Under the pieces are notes generated by a model, which searched no databases, was not told the DNA's origin, and was given only the letters and a program-made list of their open reading frames with translations. The position numbers and the translations under genes were made by a program. DNA of 5,849 nt. Source: Chloroflexota bacterium. Lineage in GTDB: Bacteria > Chloroflexota > Limnocylindria > Limnocylindrales > CSP1-4. Positions 1 to 5,760 of this stretch are shown piece by piece (within the stretch, counting starts at the first letter, position 1; each line of letters opens with the position of its first letter). The stretch is taken from positions 1-5,849 of the forward strand of contig JACCVB010000011.1 in assembly GCA_013698385.1 (NCBI GenBank). The letters run 5' to 3'.

Positions 1-91
1 CGCGGTGCCGCGCGAGACGCCGACGGCGTGCCTGCGCGACGTGGTCGATCTCGTCCATCAACGAACCGCCCGGATCGGAGTGCCTGCGTGA
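1..91 (+). CDS. hemE: Uroporphyrinogen decarboxylase, C-terminal tail (partial)
   Basis: Only the last 29 full codons are in the window, ending in TGA at 89-91. The visible tail contains AVPRETPTACLRDVVDLVH, which resembles the C-terminal pattern of HemE proteins: a segment like NLGHG-x-PETP followed by a helix ending in (L/V)VDLVH. HemE decarboxylates uroporphyrinogen III to coproporphyrinogen III in the cytoplasm. The following gene is a ferrochelatase that overlaps this stop codon by four bases, and hemE-hemH is a common bacterial gene pair, so context agrees with the motif. With so few residues, no active-site residue can be seen. The call rests on the short motif plus the neighbour and could be wrong. 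Confidence 0.72.
   Translation, partial: AVPRETPTACLRDVVDLVHQRTARIGVPA
77..91 (+). promoter_or_regulatory. Shine-Dalgarno and GTGA overlap setting the hemH start
   Basis: GGAG at 77-80 lies seven bases before the GTG at 88-90. That GTG shares GTGA with the TGA stop (89-91) of the upstream frame. This overlap is a typical sign of translational coupling and fixes the ferrochelatase start at 88 rather than at the in-frame GTG at 28, which would lie inside the preceding gene. Confidence 0.65.
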
Positions 92-1071
92 CCGTCCCTG
101 CCGCCGCCCCGGCTGGCGTCCTGCTCATGACCTACGGCTCGCCGTCGTCGCTCGACGACGTCGGTCGCTACCTGACCGCGGTCCGGGGAGGTCGAGCGCC
201 GGACGAGGACCTGCTGGCCGAATTCCGGCGGCGCTACGAGGTCATCGGTGGTTCGCCGCTCATCGAGCGGACGATCGAGCAGGCTGGTGCCCTGGAGCGA
301 CGGCTTGGGGCGGGCCACCTCGTCCGCGCGGCGATGCGCTTCTCGGAGCCGTCCATCGAGACGGCCCTGGCCGAGCTCGCGGCACGCGGTGTCCGCGTGG
401 TCGCCGCGATCATCCTCTCGCCGCAGTATTCACCGTTGCTGATGGGCGGCTACCAGCGGGCGGTGGACTCGGCGGTCGCGGCCCTCGGGGAGGCGGCACC
501 CAGGGTGACGGTGGCCGGGGCGTGGGGCGAGGAGCCCGCCTTCGTCGAGGCCATGGCCGACCGGATCCTGGATGGGCTGGCCCGGCTCGACCCGGTCGAG
601 GCGGACGGCGATGGCGCTGCGCCCCCGCGCGGAGGGGCACGGTCTGGCCTGCCGACGCCCGTGCTCCTGACCGCGCACAGCCTGCCTCGCCGCGTGGCCG
701 ACAGCGAGCCCGAGTACATCGCGCAGCTGCGGGCGAGTGCGGAGTCGATCGCCTCGACGGCCGGACTATCGCCCGAACGCTGGACCTTCTGCTGGCAGAG
801 CGCTGGTCACGAGCCGGGAGAGTGGATGAGCCCGGACTTCGCGGATCTGATGCCGGTCCTGCGTGACCGTGGCCACGACCGGGTCCTGGTCGCCCCGATC
901 CAGTTCCTGTCCGACCATCTCGAGGTCCTCTACGACGTGGACATCGGTGCCCGCGAGCAGGCGGAGCGTGCCGAGCTCGCGTTCCAGCGGACGACCTCGC
1001 TGAATGTTCATCCGCGGTTCATCGAGGCGCTGGCGTCGGTGGTGGGTCGAACGACGACCGTCACCGTCTGA
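88..1071 (+). CDS. hemH: Ferrochelatase, probably coproporphyrin type (CpfC/HemH)
   Basis: The protein has 327 residues and inserts ferrous iron into a porphyrin late in heme synthesis, in the cytoplasm or at the inner membrane face. Family motifs in order: VLLMTYGSP (residues 11-19), YEVIGGSPL near residue 50, TAHSLP with the metal-handling His197, WQSAGHEP-x-WMSP, and SDHLEVLYDVD with the acidic partner Glu279, then HPRFIEAL near the C-terminus. Tyr16 in the YGSP motif sits where the Firmicutes coproporphyrin ferrochelatases have their proximal tyrosine; E. coli-type and human enzymes have Asn or Met there. This favours coproporphyrin III as substrate, but that is inference. Residues about 171-188 are a Gly/Pro/Ala-rich insertion before the HSLP strand. 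Only one cysteine was seen, so a [2Fe-2S] cluster is unlikely. No coproporphyrinogen oxidase (cgoX/hemY) gene follows; the next gene is convergent. Start chosen from the GTGA overlap and GGAG site. Confidence 0.95.
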   Translation: MTVPAAAPAGVLLMTYGSPSSLDDVGRYLTAVRGGRAPDEDLLAEFRRRYEVIGGSPLIERTIEQAGALERRLGAGHLVRAAMRFSEPSIETALAELAARGVRVVAAIILSPQYSPLLMGGYQRAVDSAVAALGEAAPRVTVAGAWGEEPAFVEAMADRILDGLARLDPVEADGDGAAPPRGGARSGLPTPVLLTAHSLPRRVADSEPEYIAQLRASAESIASTAGLSPERWTFCWQSAGHEPGEWMSPDFADLMPVLRDRGHDRVLVAPIQFLSDHLEVLYDVDIGAREQAERAELAFQRTTSLNVHPRFIEALASVVGRTTTVTV

Positions 1072-1098
1072 GCCGCGTCGCCCGCCTACGCCCGACGT

Positions 1099-2037
1099 TC
1101 ACCCAAGTGGCAGGCGGGCGCGCATCGGATCTGCCGGGTGGCGTTCGATGAGGCCGTCGCCGGCCATCGACTCGAGCGCGTGCAGGATGGCGTCTGGGCC
1201 GTGTTGTCCGAGTGGCGGGTCGACCGCGATCCATCCCTCGTCGGTCGCGTCTCGCAGCCGGTCGAGCAGGCGGCCGCGAAGCCAGCGAGTCGTCGATGGA
1301 AAGGGGAGTCCGCGGGTCGTGCGGATCCGGCGCCGCCCCGACGGAGATCCCGCCGGGGCCCCCGGTTCGACTGCGGCGGCGATGGCCACGGTGAGCGCTG
1401 GCTCAACGGCGTAGCGGCACCACGGCTGCACCGGGCAGGCCGCGCAATCGGGCCGGGCCGGTCGGCAGATCGTCGCCCCGACGTCCATCAGGGCGTGGGT
1501 CCAGTCGCCCGGCCGATCGCCCGGGACGGCATCGTCGGCGATCGCCTGGAATTCGCGCGGCGCGAGTTCCGAAATGCCGCCGACCACGCGCCCAAGGACG
1601 CGCCGCACGTTCGTATCGACAGCCCCGACCCGGCGCCCGAAGGCGAGCGCGGCGACGGCCCGCGCCGTATACGGACCCACGCCGGGGAGCGCCTCGAGGG
1701 CACGAAGGTCATCGGGCACGGTCCCGTCATGCCTCGCCACGATCTCTCGCGCGGCCCGTTGCAGGTTGATCGCCCGTCGGTTGTACCCGAGGCCTCGCCA
1801 CTCGCGAAGGACATCCGCTGGAGAGGCTTCAGCGAGGGCGTTCACGGTCGGGAACCGCGCCATGAACGTCCCCCAGCGCTCCGAGGATCGCGCGATCTGC
1901 GTCTGCTGGGCCATCGTCTCGGACACCAGGATGGCGTAGGGATCGCGGACCGCACGGAAGGGGAAGGCGCGCCCGGTCGCGTCGAACCAGTCGAGGAGGG
2001 CGTCGCGCGCCTCGGCAGGCAATAAGGGGACCGTCAC
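1099..2037 (-). CDS. mutY: A/G-specific adenine DNA glycosylase, short form
   Basis: With the GTG start at 2037 the protein has 312 residues. MutY removes adenine mispaired with 8-oxoguanine or guanine, as part of base excision repair. Visible features: SETMAQQTQ with the catalytic Glu40, the helix-hairpin-helix LPGVGPYTA (117-125), AVDTNVRRVLGR with catalytic Asp141, and a [4Fe-4S] motif C-x6-C-x2-C-x5-C (Cys191, 198, 201, 207). After a Pro/Gly/Ala-rich linker (about 211-235) comes only a ~75-residue tail with a helical, winged-helix-like pattern (WLRGRLLDRL ... ILHALESMAGDGLIE). The NUDIX-like 8-oxoG-sensing domain of E. coli-type MutY is missing. Similar short forms occur in actinobacteria. 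A longer frame runs up to 2166, but residues before this GTG do not look like MutY and would consume the divergent intergenic region. The gene converges on hemH with 27 bp between stops, and no clear terminator was seen there. Confidence 0.94.
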   Translation of the reverse strand: MTVPLLPAEARDALLDWFDATGRAFPFRAVRDPYAILVSETMAQQTQIARSSERWGTFMARFPTVNALAEASPADVLREWRGLGYNRRAINLQRAAREIVARHDGTVPDDLRALEALPGVGPYTARAVAALAFGRRVGAVDTNVRRVLGRVVGGISELAPREFQAIADDAVPGDRPGDWTHALMDVGATICRPARPDCAACPVQPWCRYAVEPALTVAIAAAVEPGAPAGSPSGRRRIRTTRGLPFPSTTRWLRGRLLDRLRDATDEGWIAVDPPLGQHGPDAILHALESMAGDGLIERHPADPMRARLPLG

Positions 2038-2043
2038 GGCTTG

Positions 2044-2049
2044 AGGATA
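2044..2049 (-). promoter_or_regulatory. Candidate -10 box of mutY (leaderless)
   Basis: On the minus strand TATCCT (2049 to 2044) fits the bacterial -10 pattern TANNNT. Its last base is seven positions before the first base of the GTG start at 2037, so transcription would start at the start codon itself. There is no Shine-Dalgarno sequence before the GTG, which agrees with a leaderless mRNA. No convincing -35 hexamer is visible. Confidence 0.45.
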
Positions 2050-2061
2050 GCGGGCACCGGC

Positions 2062-2088
2062 GCCCGACCCGCGTAGCCCGACCCGCGT
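2062..2088. repeat. Perfect 13-bp tandem repeat in the divergent promoter region
   Basis: GCCCGACCCGCGT occurs at 2062-2074 and again at 2076-2088, separated by one base (14-bp period). It lies between the divergent mutY and nnrE starts, upstream of both candidate -10 boxes. It could be a pair of operator half-sites or a slippage duplication. There is no coding constraint here if the chosen starts are right. Confidence 0.8.
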
Positions 2089-2118
2089 CGCGCGACGCTC
2101 CGCCAGCATCACGTCCGC

Positions 2119-2124
2119 TACGCT
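2119..2124 (+). promoter_or_regulatory. Candidate -10 box of nnrE (near-leaderless)
   Basis: TACGCT fits TANNNT and ends nine bases before the A of the ATG at 2134. The expected transcription start is near 2131, giving a leader of about three bases. No Shine-Dalgarno sequence precedes this ATG. No good -35 hexamer is visible. Confidence 0.4.
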
Positions 2125-2133
2125 TGCACGGCC

Positions 2134-2970
2134 ATGACGTCCACCTCCACATCTTCCGGCAGCCACGCGTCGCAGTCAGGCCCGGGGGCGGACGGGGACG
2201 TGCCGCTGCCCGCCAACGACCCGACGATCTTCGAGCTCGATCTTCGCGGGCTGCGCAACCGATGGGCGGCCAGGGCCTCCCTGCCGGCGATCGGTGGGGA
2301 GGCGATGTCCGGGGCGGACCGCCGAGCCCAGGCGCTCGGCGTCAGCGAGGAACGGCTGATGGAGCACGCCGGGACCGCCGTCGCCGCGGCCGTTCGCGCC
2401 CTGGCCGTCGACACGGACCGCTGGGGCCACGGACCGATCGTCATCCTGTGCGGCCCGGGCAACAACGGCGGCGACGGGTTCGTCGCGGCCCGGCGCCTGG
2501 CCCTGGCGGGTGCCGACATCGTCGTCGCGGTCATCGCCACGGAGGCGCGGCCGCGCAACCCCGCGGCGGCACGGAACTGGGATCGGATCGCGCGGGACAG
2601 AGGCATCGCCAAGGTCCATGCCCCGGTCGCGCGCGACGTGGCCGTCTTCGGGCAGGGCATCGAGCGCGCTTCGGTCATCGTGGATGCGCTGCTCGGAAGC
2701 GGCGTTCGCGGACCCCTTCGCGAGCCGATCCGTTCCGCGGTGGAGCTCATCGATCGGGCGCGCGCCGGCGGCATCCCGGTCGTCGCGGTCGATACGCCGA
2801 CGGCGATCGACCTGTCCAGCGGCGAGCCCTCGGACCCGGCGGTCCAGGCCGACTTGACCGTCACGTTCCACCGGCCGAAGGTCGGCCTCGGGACCCGCCG
2901 CGGTGCGGCGCACGCCGGCAAGATCCTCGTCGCCCCGATCGGCATCCCGCCCGAAGCCGATCGTGGCTGA
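2134..2970 (+). CDS. nnrE: NAD(P)H-hydrate epimerase (YjeF_N domain, stand-alone)
   Basis: The 278-residue protein carries one YjeF N-terminal domain. This enzyme interconverts the R and S forms of hydrated NADH/NADPH so that the partner dehydratase can restore the cofactor. Motifs: LMEHAGTAVA (75-84), CGPGNNGGDGFVAARRL (106-122, nucleotide and potassium-binding loop), VDALLGSGVRGPLREP (183-198), and AVDTPTAIDLSSG (218-230) followed by ADLTVTFHRPKVGL. The usual PSG of the D-x-PSG-x-D loop is PTA here, while both flanking aspartates (220, 226) remain. The ADP/ATP-dependent dehydratase domain often fused behind it in bacteria is absent and is not elsewhere in the window. Residues 1-48 form an extension: Ser/Thr/Gly-rich at first, then a charged stretch (FELDLRGLRNRW). 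The ATG at 2134 is favoured by the -10 box just before it; a GTG at 2200 would remove part of the extension. Twenty-two bases separate it from the next gene, so they are probably cotranscribed. Confidence 0.88.
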   Translation: MTSTSTSSGSHASQSGPGADGDVPLPANDPTIFELDLRGLRNRWAARASLPAIGGEAMSGADRRAQALGVSEERLMEHAGTAVAAAVRALAVDTDRWGHGPIVILCGPGNNGGDGFVAARRLALAGADIVVAVIATEARPRNPAAARNWDRIARDRGIAKVHAPVARDVAVFGQGIERASVIVDALLGSGVRGPLREPIRSAVELIDRARAGGIPVVAVDTPTAIDLSSGEPSDPAVQADLTVTFHRPKVGLGTRRGAAHAGKILVAPIGIPPEADRG

Positions 2971-2974
2971 GGCG

Positions 2975-3001
2975 GACCGTGGGTGACCGTGCATGACCGT
3001 G
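2975..3001 (+). repeat. Three GACCGTG units at 10-bp spacing around a start codon
   Basis: GACCGTG occurs at 2975-2981, 2985-2991 and 2995-3001, an exact 10-bp period. The array begins just after the nnrE stop and runs over the start codon of the next gene. Each unit brings a GTG, but those at 2979 and 2989 run into TGA within a few codons, so only the ATG at 2993 (or the in-frame GTG at 2999) opens the downstream frame. Confidence 0.75.
2981..2986 (+). promoter_or_regulatory. Ribosome binding site of the small membrane protein
   Basis: GGGTGA lies six bases before the ATG at 2993, a normal distance, and matches part of the anti-Shine-Dalgarno complement. It supports 2993 over the GTG at 2999. 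It lies within the 10-bp repeat array. Confidence 0.5.
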
Positions 3002-3223
3002 CCTGATATCGCCCGCCAGCCCGGCTGGCGCGAGGTCGTGCTCGTCGCCGCGGCCATCGTCGCGGTCGTGTTGGGTGCCGCCGTCCTGACCAGTCTCCTG
3101 CCGACGGGCATCCAGCAGTGGATCTTCCATGGCCCGGTCCTGATCGCGGTCCTGGTCCTGGGCACGGGCTGGCTGCTGTGGCGGATCTCACGAGCCCATC
3201 CGGTCGACGACGACCGACGGTGA
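2993..3223 (+). CDS. Small two-helix membrane protein, function unknown
   Basis: I do not recognise a family. The 76-residue product has a short polar N-terminus with W12, a hydrophobic helix at about 15-36, an uncharged loop LPTGIQQWIFHGP (36-48), a second helix at about 48-63 and a charged tail (RISRAHPVDDDRR). The basic tail suggests that both ends are cytoplasmic, with a short external loop. It is probably a real gene: it has a Shine-Dalgarno site, begins 22 bp after nnrE, and its TGA (3221-3223) overlaps the GTG of glpD as GTGA, so its translation is likely coupled to glpD. That position suggests, without proving, a role at the membrane beside the peripheral membrane enzyme GlpD. It could equally be an unrelated small membrane protein in a housekeeping operon. 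Confidence 0.75.
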   Translation: MTVPDIARQPGWREVVLVAAAIVAVVLGAAVLTSLLPTGIQQWIFHGPVLIAVLVLGTGWLLWRISRAHPVDDDRR

Positions 3224-4875
3224 CCGCCGCCCCTGATCTGCTCCAGCGTCGAGCCGCGGACCTCGCGGAGCTCGGTCGCAGCACCTGGGACGTCGTCATC
3301 GTCGGTGGCGGGATCGTCGGAGCAGGCGCGCTCCTGGATGCCGTGTCACGCGGCCTGCGCGTCGCCCTCGTCGAGCAGGACGACATCGCCGCCGGAACCT
3401 CGTCGCGTTCATCCCGGCTCATCCACGGCGGCCTGCGCTACCTGGAGCAGCTCCATCTCGGCCTCGTCCGCGAGGCGCTGACCGAGCGCGGCCGGCTGCT
3501 TCGACTCGCCCCGCACCTCGTGACGCTGGAGCCACTCCTCTTCCCCGTCTACGGGGTGCCGTTCCTGACCAAGCCATTCTTCGACGCTGGGCTCACGCTG
3601 TACGACCTCCTCGGAGCGCGGCACGACGGCGGCTGGCACCGGCGACTCTCCGTCGAGGAGACGCTGGCGATCGCGCCGTCCCTGCGGCGCGGCGGGTTGC
3701 GTGGCGGCTTGCTGTACCACGACGGGATGGAGGACGACGCCCGTTTCACCCTCGCCGTCGCCCGGACCGCCATGGAGGCGGAAAGCGGGGCGATCGCCCT
3801 CACCCGGGTGCGCGCGACCGGCCTGAGCACGGAGCCCGGCTCAGGCAGGCTCAACGCCCTGCACGCCGAGGACCTCCTGACAGGTGCTGCCCTGGAGATC
3901 CAGACCCGGGCCGTGGTGGATGCCACGGGCGTCTGGGCGGCCGACCCCGCCCACCCATTCACGAGCAGCTCGCTGCGCGTGCTACCCAGCCGCGGCGCGC
4001 ACCTCGTCGTGCCCCGCGAACGGATCCCGGCAAGCACCGGGCTGACGATCCGGGTGCCGGGTAAGGTCGTGTTTCTCGTGCCCTGGCCGGATCACTGGCT
4101 AATCGGCACGACGGACGCGCCGTTTGATGGCCCGCCGGGGCATCCGGCGGCAGCCGGCTTCGAAGTCGATGCCCTCCTGGACACGGTCAACGCCACGCTC
4201 GATGTCGGCCTGACGCGAGCCGACGTGGTCGGCACGTACGCGGGGCTTCGGCCGCTCATCGCGCCGTCGGGCGGTTCGACCCTCAAGGCGTCGCGCGAGC
4301 ATCGCGTCACGGCCGAGGCCAACGGCGTCGTGCGCATCGCCGGTGGCAAGTACACGACCTACCGAGTGATGGCGAGCGACGTCATCGACGCCGTTCTCGG
4401 CCCGGCCGAGACTCGACGCCGCCCGAGCGCGACCGCGGAGCGCCGCCTGCATGGTGCGGCCGACCGACCGGCGCTGGACCGGATCGCGGCCGAACTTGAG
4501 ACCGTGGCCGCCGTCAGCGCCATCCATCCGGAAGCCGCCGCTCGACTGGTCGCGCGTCACGGCACCGACGCGCCCGCCATCGTGGCCCTCGGCGGGGAGC
4601 TTGACCTGCTTCGAGCGCTCGTTCCCGGTCGGCCGTTCCTCGAGGCGGAGGTCGCCTGGGCGGTCCAGCGGGAGTTCGCATTGGCGCTTGACGACGTCCT
4701 GTCGCGACGCCTTCGACTGACCTCGTCGCTACCCGACCGAGGGGCTGGGATCGCCCCACGGGTCGCGGAGATCATGGGCGCGATCCTGGGCTGGGGCGAC
4801 GCGCGCCGGAAGCTCGAGAGCGACGCGTTCCTGGATGCGGCGTCCCGCGAGTACGGGGTGGCACCGGCGGTCTGA
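3220..4875 (+). CDS. glpD: FAD-dependent glycerol-3-phosphate dehydrogenase
   Basis: The 551-residue protein oxidises sn-glycerol-3-phosphate to dihydroxyacetone phosphate and passes electrons through FAD to membrane quinones. Its domains are a Rossmann FAD-binding DAO domain and a C-terminal DAO_C helical domain. Visible motifs: DVVIVGGGIVGAG (24-36, FAD dinucleotide fold), VEQDDIAAGTSSRSSRLIHGG followed by LRYLE (51-76, flavin and substrate side), AVVDATGVWA (231-240), IGTTDAPFDG (295-304), TYAGLRPL with Arg344 (339-346), and AGGKYTTYRVMA with Lys377 (374-385). The C-terminal domain spans about 405-545. Length is normal for bacterial GlpD. The GTG at 3220 is chosen because it overlaps the stop of the small membrane gene as GTGA; the frame stays open back to 3118, but that part would lie within the previous gene. 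No glpF or glpK is in the window, so the gene may serve lipid or glycerol-phosphate turnover as well as glycerol use. Being membrane-associated, it fits beside a membrane protein. Confidence 0.95.
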   Translation: MTAAPDLLQRRAADLAELGRSTWDVVIVGGGIVGAGALLDAVSRGLRVALVEQDDIAAGTSSRSSRLIHGGLRYLEQLHLGLVREALTERGRLLRLAPHLVTLEPLLFPVYGVPFLTKPFFDAGLTLYDLLGARHDGGWHRRLSVEETLAIAPSLRRGGLRGGLLYHDGMEDDARFTLAVARTAMEAESGAIALTRVRATGLSTEPGSGRLNALHAEDLLTGAALEIQTRAVVDATGVWAADPAHPFTSSSLRVLPSRGAHLVVPRERIPASTGLTIRVPGKVVFLVPWPDHWLIGTTDAPFDGPPGHPAAAGFEVDALLDTVNATLDVGLTRADVVGTYAGLRPLIAPSGGSTLKASREHRVTAEANGVVRIAGGKYTTYRVMASDVIDAVLGPAETRRRPSATAERRLHGAADRPALDRIAAELETVAAVSAIHPEAAARLVARHGTDAPAIVALGGELDLLRALVPGRPFLEAEVAWAVQREFALALDDVLSRRLRLTSSLPDRGAGIAPRVAEIMGAILGWGDARRKLESDAFLDAASREYGVAPAV

Positions 4876-4885
4876 GCCTCGACCT

Positions 4886-4916
4886 TACCGTCATCGCTCC
4901 GTCATCGACGCGGGGG
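4886..4916 (+). promoter_or_regulatory. Possible promoter, 9-bp direct repeat and RBS before the DM13 gene
   Basis: The 54-bp gap after glpD contains TACCGT (4886-4891, a TANNNT match), CCGTCATCG twice at 4888-4896 and 4899-4907 (11-bp period, about one helical turn), and a GGGGG run at 4912-4916, a distant ribosome site 13 bp before ATG 4930. No -35 hexamer stands out. The DM13 gene may have its own promoter, or it may simply be read through from glpD. Confidence 0.25.
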
Positions 4917-4929
4917 CACCATCGCCGCG

Positions 4930-5709
4930 ATGTTCTCGATCGGCGTTCTGGCCAACGACGTGGCGGCGGCCCTCTACGAGGCGCGAGTGCCAGTGGCGAT
5001 CGTGTCCTTGGTGGCGTTCGTGGGTCTCGCGATCGTGGCGCGGCGGCGTGGCTGGATCGCCGCGGCGCGGCGGCACCCACGCCGAACTGGCACGATCCTT
5101 GCCCTGTTCCTCGTTGTAGCTCTGCCGGTCGGCTGGTACCTCGGGTCGCCGATCTTCGTGCGGACGTCGCTGGTCGAGGCGGCTCCTCTGGCGGCGATCC
5201 CGGCCACAGCTGCCCCGCCGCCGACGTCGACTGCATCGACATCGACGTTATCTGCGACCGCGGCGCGCGCGTCCGCTTTGCCCGCTTCGGCGACGCCGCG
5301 GCCGACCTCGTCTCCAGGTTCGACACCGGGGACGGCCACGCCGCCGGCTCCTTCAGCCACCGCCGGACCGCGCGCGCCGACCGTCACGGCCGTCGGGCGA
5401 TTCCGGGGTACCGACGACTTCCACTTCGGCTCCGGGACGGCATCGATCATCGAAGTCGAGCCTGGGCGCTACCACCTTCGCCTCGAGGACTTCTCGGTGC
5501 GCAATGGGCCGGACCTGTACGTCTACCTGTCACCGAAGGCCGACGGATACACCAGCGATGCGCTGGAGCTCGGGAAGCTCAAGGCGACGGACGGATCCTT
5601 TGGGTACGACCTTCCGCCGGGTACGGATCCGGGCAGCTTCCGAAGCGCGATCATCTGGTGCAAGCAGTTCAGCCACCTGTTCGCGACCGCGCCATTCACG
5701 GGCTCCTGA
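4930..5709 (+). CDS. Membrane-anchored DM13-domain protein
   Basis: The product has 259 residues. Two hydrophobic helices lie at about 19-37 and 54-71, joined by a strongly basic loop (ARRRGWIAAARRHPRR). By the positive-inside rule the loop is cytoplasmic and both ends face outward. Residues about 84-150 form an Ala/Pro/Ser/Thr-rich flexible linker. Residues about 155-259 match the DM13 domain: GRFRGTDDFHFGSGTASI, LRLEDFSVRNGPDLYVYLSP, LGKLKATDGSFGYDLPPGTD and IIWCKQFSHLFATAPF, with the conserved Cys244. DM13 domains have been proposed, from their association with DOMON domains, to act in extracellular redox reactions; the biochemical role is unsettled. The domain should therefore sit outside the membrane on a tether. 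The ATG at 4930 is the only nearby in-frame start. It follows glpD by 54 bp on the same strand, so cotranscription is possible. The domain call is firm; any link to GlpD or heme is inference. Confidence 0.9.
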   Translation: MFSIGVLANDVAAALYEARVPVAIVSLVAFVGLAIVARRRGWIAAARRHPRRTGTILALFLVVALPVGWYLGSPIFVRTSLVEAAPLAAIPATAAPPPTSTASTSTLSATAARASALPASATPRPTSSPGSTPGTATPPAPSATAGPRAPTVTAVGRFRGTDDFHFGSGTASIIEVEPGRYHLRLEDFSVRNGPDLYVYLSPKADGYTSDALELGKLKATDGSFGYDLPPGTDPGSFRSAIIWCKQFSHLFATAPFTGS

Positions 5710-5760
5710 AACCGCGTCGCGGATCGAAAGACGGGGCTATGCAACCTTCCTGTTAGCGCG

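Noticed and set aside
28..87. Upstream extension of hemH to a GTG at 28
   Set aside because: It would overlap the probable hemE coding end by about 60 bases and adds only basic non-family residues. The GTG at 88 has GGAG and the GTGA overlap.
1072..1098. Terminator between the convergent hemH and mutY stops
   Set aside because: The 27 bases show no convincing stem-loop and no T-run in either direction.
1138..2025. Plus-strand open frame (295 codons) opposite mutY
   Set aside because: Mirror frame of a gene with intact catalytic and iron-sulfur motifs; no family pattern and Arg/Gly/Pro bias.
2038..2166. Upstream extension of mutY to 2166 or to the ATG at 2109
   Set aside because: The added residues do not resemble MutY, they include the 13-bp tandem repeat, and the longest form would overlap the nnrE start. 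The GTG at 2037 matches the family's N-terminus and has a well-placed -10 box.
3118..3219. Upstream extension of glpD to 3118
   Set aside because: It lies entirely within the small membrane gene in another frame and adds Gly/Pro-rich residues before the normal GlpD N-terminus.
2118..3422. Long minus-strand open frame (434 codons) opposite nnrE, the small gene and the start of glpD
   Set aside because: It is Arg/Ser/Pro/Ala-rich low-complexity sequence with no recognisable motif and lies opposite three well-supported genes. This is typical of antisense frames in high-GC DNA.
5712..5722. CCGCGTCGCGG inverted repeat just after the DM13 gene as a terminator
   Set aside because: The usable stem is only about 4 bp with a 3-base loop and no T-run follows.
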